A stretch of DNA of 7,489 nt. Origin: an uncultured Lachnospiraceae bacterium (lineage in GTDB: Bacteria > Bacillota_A > Clostridia > Lachnospirales > Lachnospiraceae). Location of the stretch: contig CAMOOZ010000232.1 in NCBI GenBank assembly GCA_946621895.1, forward strand, positions 1-7,489, written 5' to 3'. The notes below the pieces were generated by a model. That model had not been told where the DNA came from and made no database searches. It saw nothing but the letters and a program-made list of their open reading frames with translations. The position numbers were made by a program, and so were the translations under genes. Positions 6,425-7,489 of this stretch are shown piece by piece; the stretch's first letter is position 1, and each line of letters begins with the position of its first letter.

Positions 6425-7489
6425 CGGAAAAGCCCAGCGTGGCCCGGGAATTCGCGAATGCGCTGGGCGCGGCGTTTCAGTCCGCGAAGGGCTATATGGA
6501 ATCCCCGGAGTATATCGTGACCTGGTGCGTGGGCCATCTGGTGGCCTTAAGCTATCCCGAGGCCTACGGGGAACAATACAGGCGTTGGAGCTTTGGCACG
6601 CTGCCGTTTATTCCGGATACCTTCCGGTATGAGGTGATAAACGCGGTAAAGGATCAGTTTAAGATCGTAAAGGGCCTGCTGAACAGAAAGGATGTGGACA
6701 CCATCTATGTCTGCACCGATTCCGGGAGGGAAGGAGAATATATCTACCGTCTGGTGGATCAGCTTGCCGGGGTAAAGGGAAAGGAAAAAAAGCGGGTCTG
6801 GATCGACTCGCAGACGAAGGAAGAGATCCTGCGCGGGATCAGGGAAGCGCTGGATCTCTCCGCATATGACAGGCTTTCGGATGCCGCCTATATGCGGGCA
6901 AAGGTGGATTATCTGATGGGGATCAATTTTTCCAGGGCCTTGAGCCTGAAATATGCGGATCCCATCAAACACTATCTGGGAAGGGAGAAGGCCGTGGTCT
7001 CCGTGGGCAGGGTGATGACCTGTGTGCTGGGCATCGTGGTACAGCGGGAAAGGGAGATCCGGGCCTTTGTGAAAACGCCGTTTTACAAGGTGGTAGGGCG
7101 CTTTGAAACGCCCGCCGGAGCCTTTGACGCCGAGTGGAGGGTGAATCCGGATTCTCTTTTTGCCGGAAGTCCGGGGCTTTATAAGGATTCCGGTTTTCTT
7201 GATCAAAAGGATGCAGAGAAGCTGATCGGAGCACTCTCCGGTGCGAAGGAGGGAAAGATCAGCCTGCTGGAGAGAAAGAAGGAGGTGAAAAACCCGCCTC
7301 TGCTCTACAATCTGGCGGTGCTGCAGAATGACTGCGCGAAGCTTTTTAAGATCAGTCCGGACCAGACGCTGGGGATCATGCAGGAGCTTTACGAAAAGAA
7401 GCTGACCACCTATCCCCGGACGGATGCCAGAGTGCTCTCCTCGGCTGTGGCGAAGGAGATCGGGAAAAATCTGAAGGGTCTGGCAAACC
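6403..7489 (+). CDS. topB: DNA topoisomerase III, N-terminal part (runs off the window)
   Basis: TopB is a type IA topoisomerase that cuts one DNA strand through a tyrosine link, relaxing negative supercoils and unlinking replication or recombination intermediates. The visible 362 residues begin with the Toprim motif IAEKPSVA (Glu9), followed by the acidic TDSGREGE (105-112), AAYMRAKVDYLMGINFSRAL and SVGRVMTCVLG. The active-site motif TTYPRTDAR carries catalytic Tyr337. Firmicute TopB proteins usually have D-A-G-R-E-G-E, so the Gly in DSG is normal for this branch. The frame is open to the last base. About half of a typical 700-residue protein is missing beyond the edge, including the DNA-gate and C-terminal regions. 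ATG 6403 gives the canonical N-terminus and overlaps the preceding gene by 22 nt. No good Shine-Dalgarno site is seen, which suggests coupling. Confidence 0.94.
   Translation, partial: MGKKAFIAEKPSVAREFANALGAAFQSAKGYMESPEYIVTWCVGHLVALSYPEAYGEQYRRWSFGTLPFIPDTFRYEVINAVKDQFKIVKGLLNRKDVDTIYVCTDSGREGEYIYRLVDQLAGVKGKEKKRVWIDSQTKEEILRGIREALDLSAYDRLSDAAYMRAKVDYLMGINFSRALSLKYADPIKHYLGREKAVVSVGRVMTCVLGIVVQREREIRAFVKTPFYKVVGRFETPAGAFDAEWRVNPDSLFAGSPGLYKDSGFLDQKDAEKLIGALSGAKEGKISLLERKKEVKNPPLLYNLAVLQNDCAKLFKISPDQTLGIMQELYEKKLTTYPRTDARVLSSAVAKEIGKNLKGLAN

Overview
The window looks like chromosome from a moderately GC-rich Clostridia member (Bacillota), most likely Lachnospiraceae or a close relative. This is inferred from protein style (Firmicute-type TopB, archaeal/fungal-type Asd, a chemoreceptor without a C-terminal tethering pentapeptide), a tRNA gene with no encoded CCA, and purine-rich Shine-Dalgarno sites. 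No species can be named from sequence alone.

Layout, all genes on the + strand: tRNA-Thr(CGT) with a rho-independent terminator (4-139); a structured, AT-richer leader of about 280 nt behind an extended -10 promoter (143-459); a transmembrane methyl-accepting chemotaxis protein (460-2178) closed by a strong terminator; a second weaker hairpin, then a good sigma-A type promoter and a structured leader (2272-2456) in front of argH (2457-3842). A 93-nt gap with a long stem but no U-tract separates argH from asd (3936-5021). An ATPase/nuclease-like protein with eroded motifs (5027-6424) follows 5 nt after asd, and topB (6403 to the window edge, incomplete) overlaps that gene by 22 nt.

Functionally, three units are visible. 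The tRNA and the chemoreceptor are separate transcripts. argH, asd, the ATPase-like gene and topB have no terminator between them and could be one operon of amino-acid biosynthesis (arginine; aspartate family) plus DNA topology. asd through topB looks translationally coupled (short gap, overlap, poor Shine-Dalgarno sites).

The most interesting material is (i) the ATPase-like protein at 5027-6424, whose Walker A, Walker B and C-terminal nuclease motifs all look degenerate although the frame is intact; (ii) a 45-nt element found ungapped, with the same base-pairing potential, just upstream of both the chemoreceptor and asd; and (iii) the long hairpin-rich chemoreceptor leader, which I could not assign to a known riboswitch class. 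No mobile element, CRISPR array, phage gene or defence cassette was seen.
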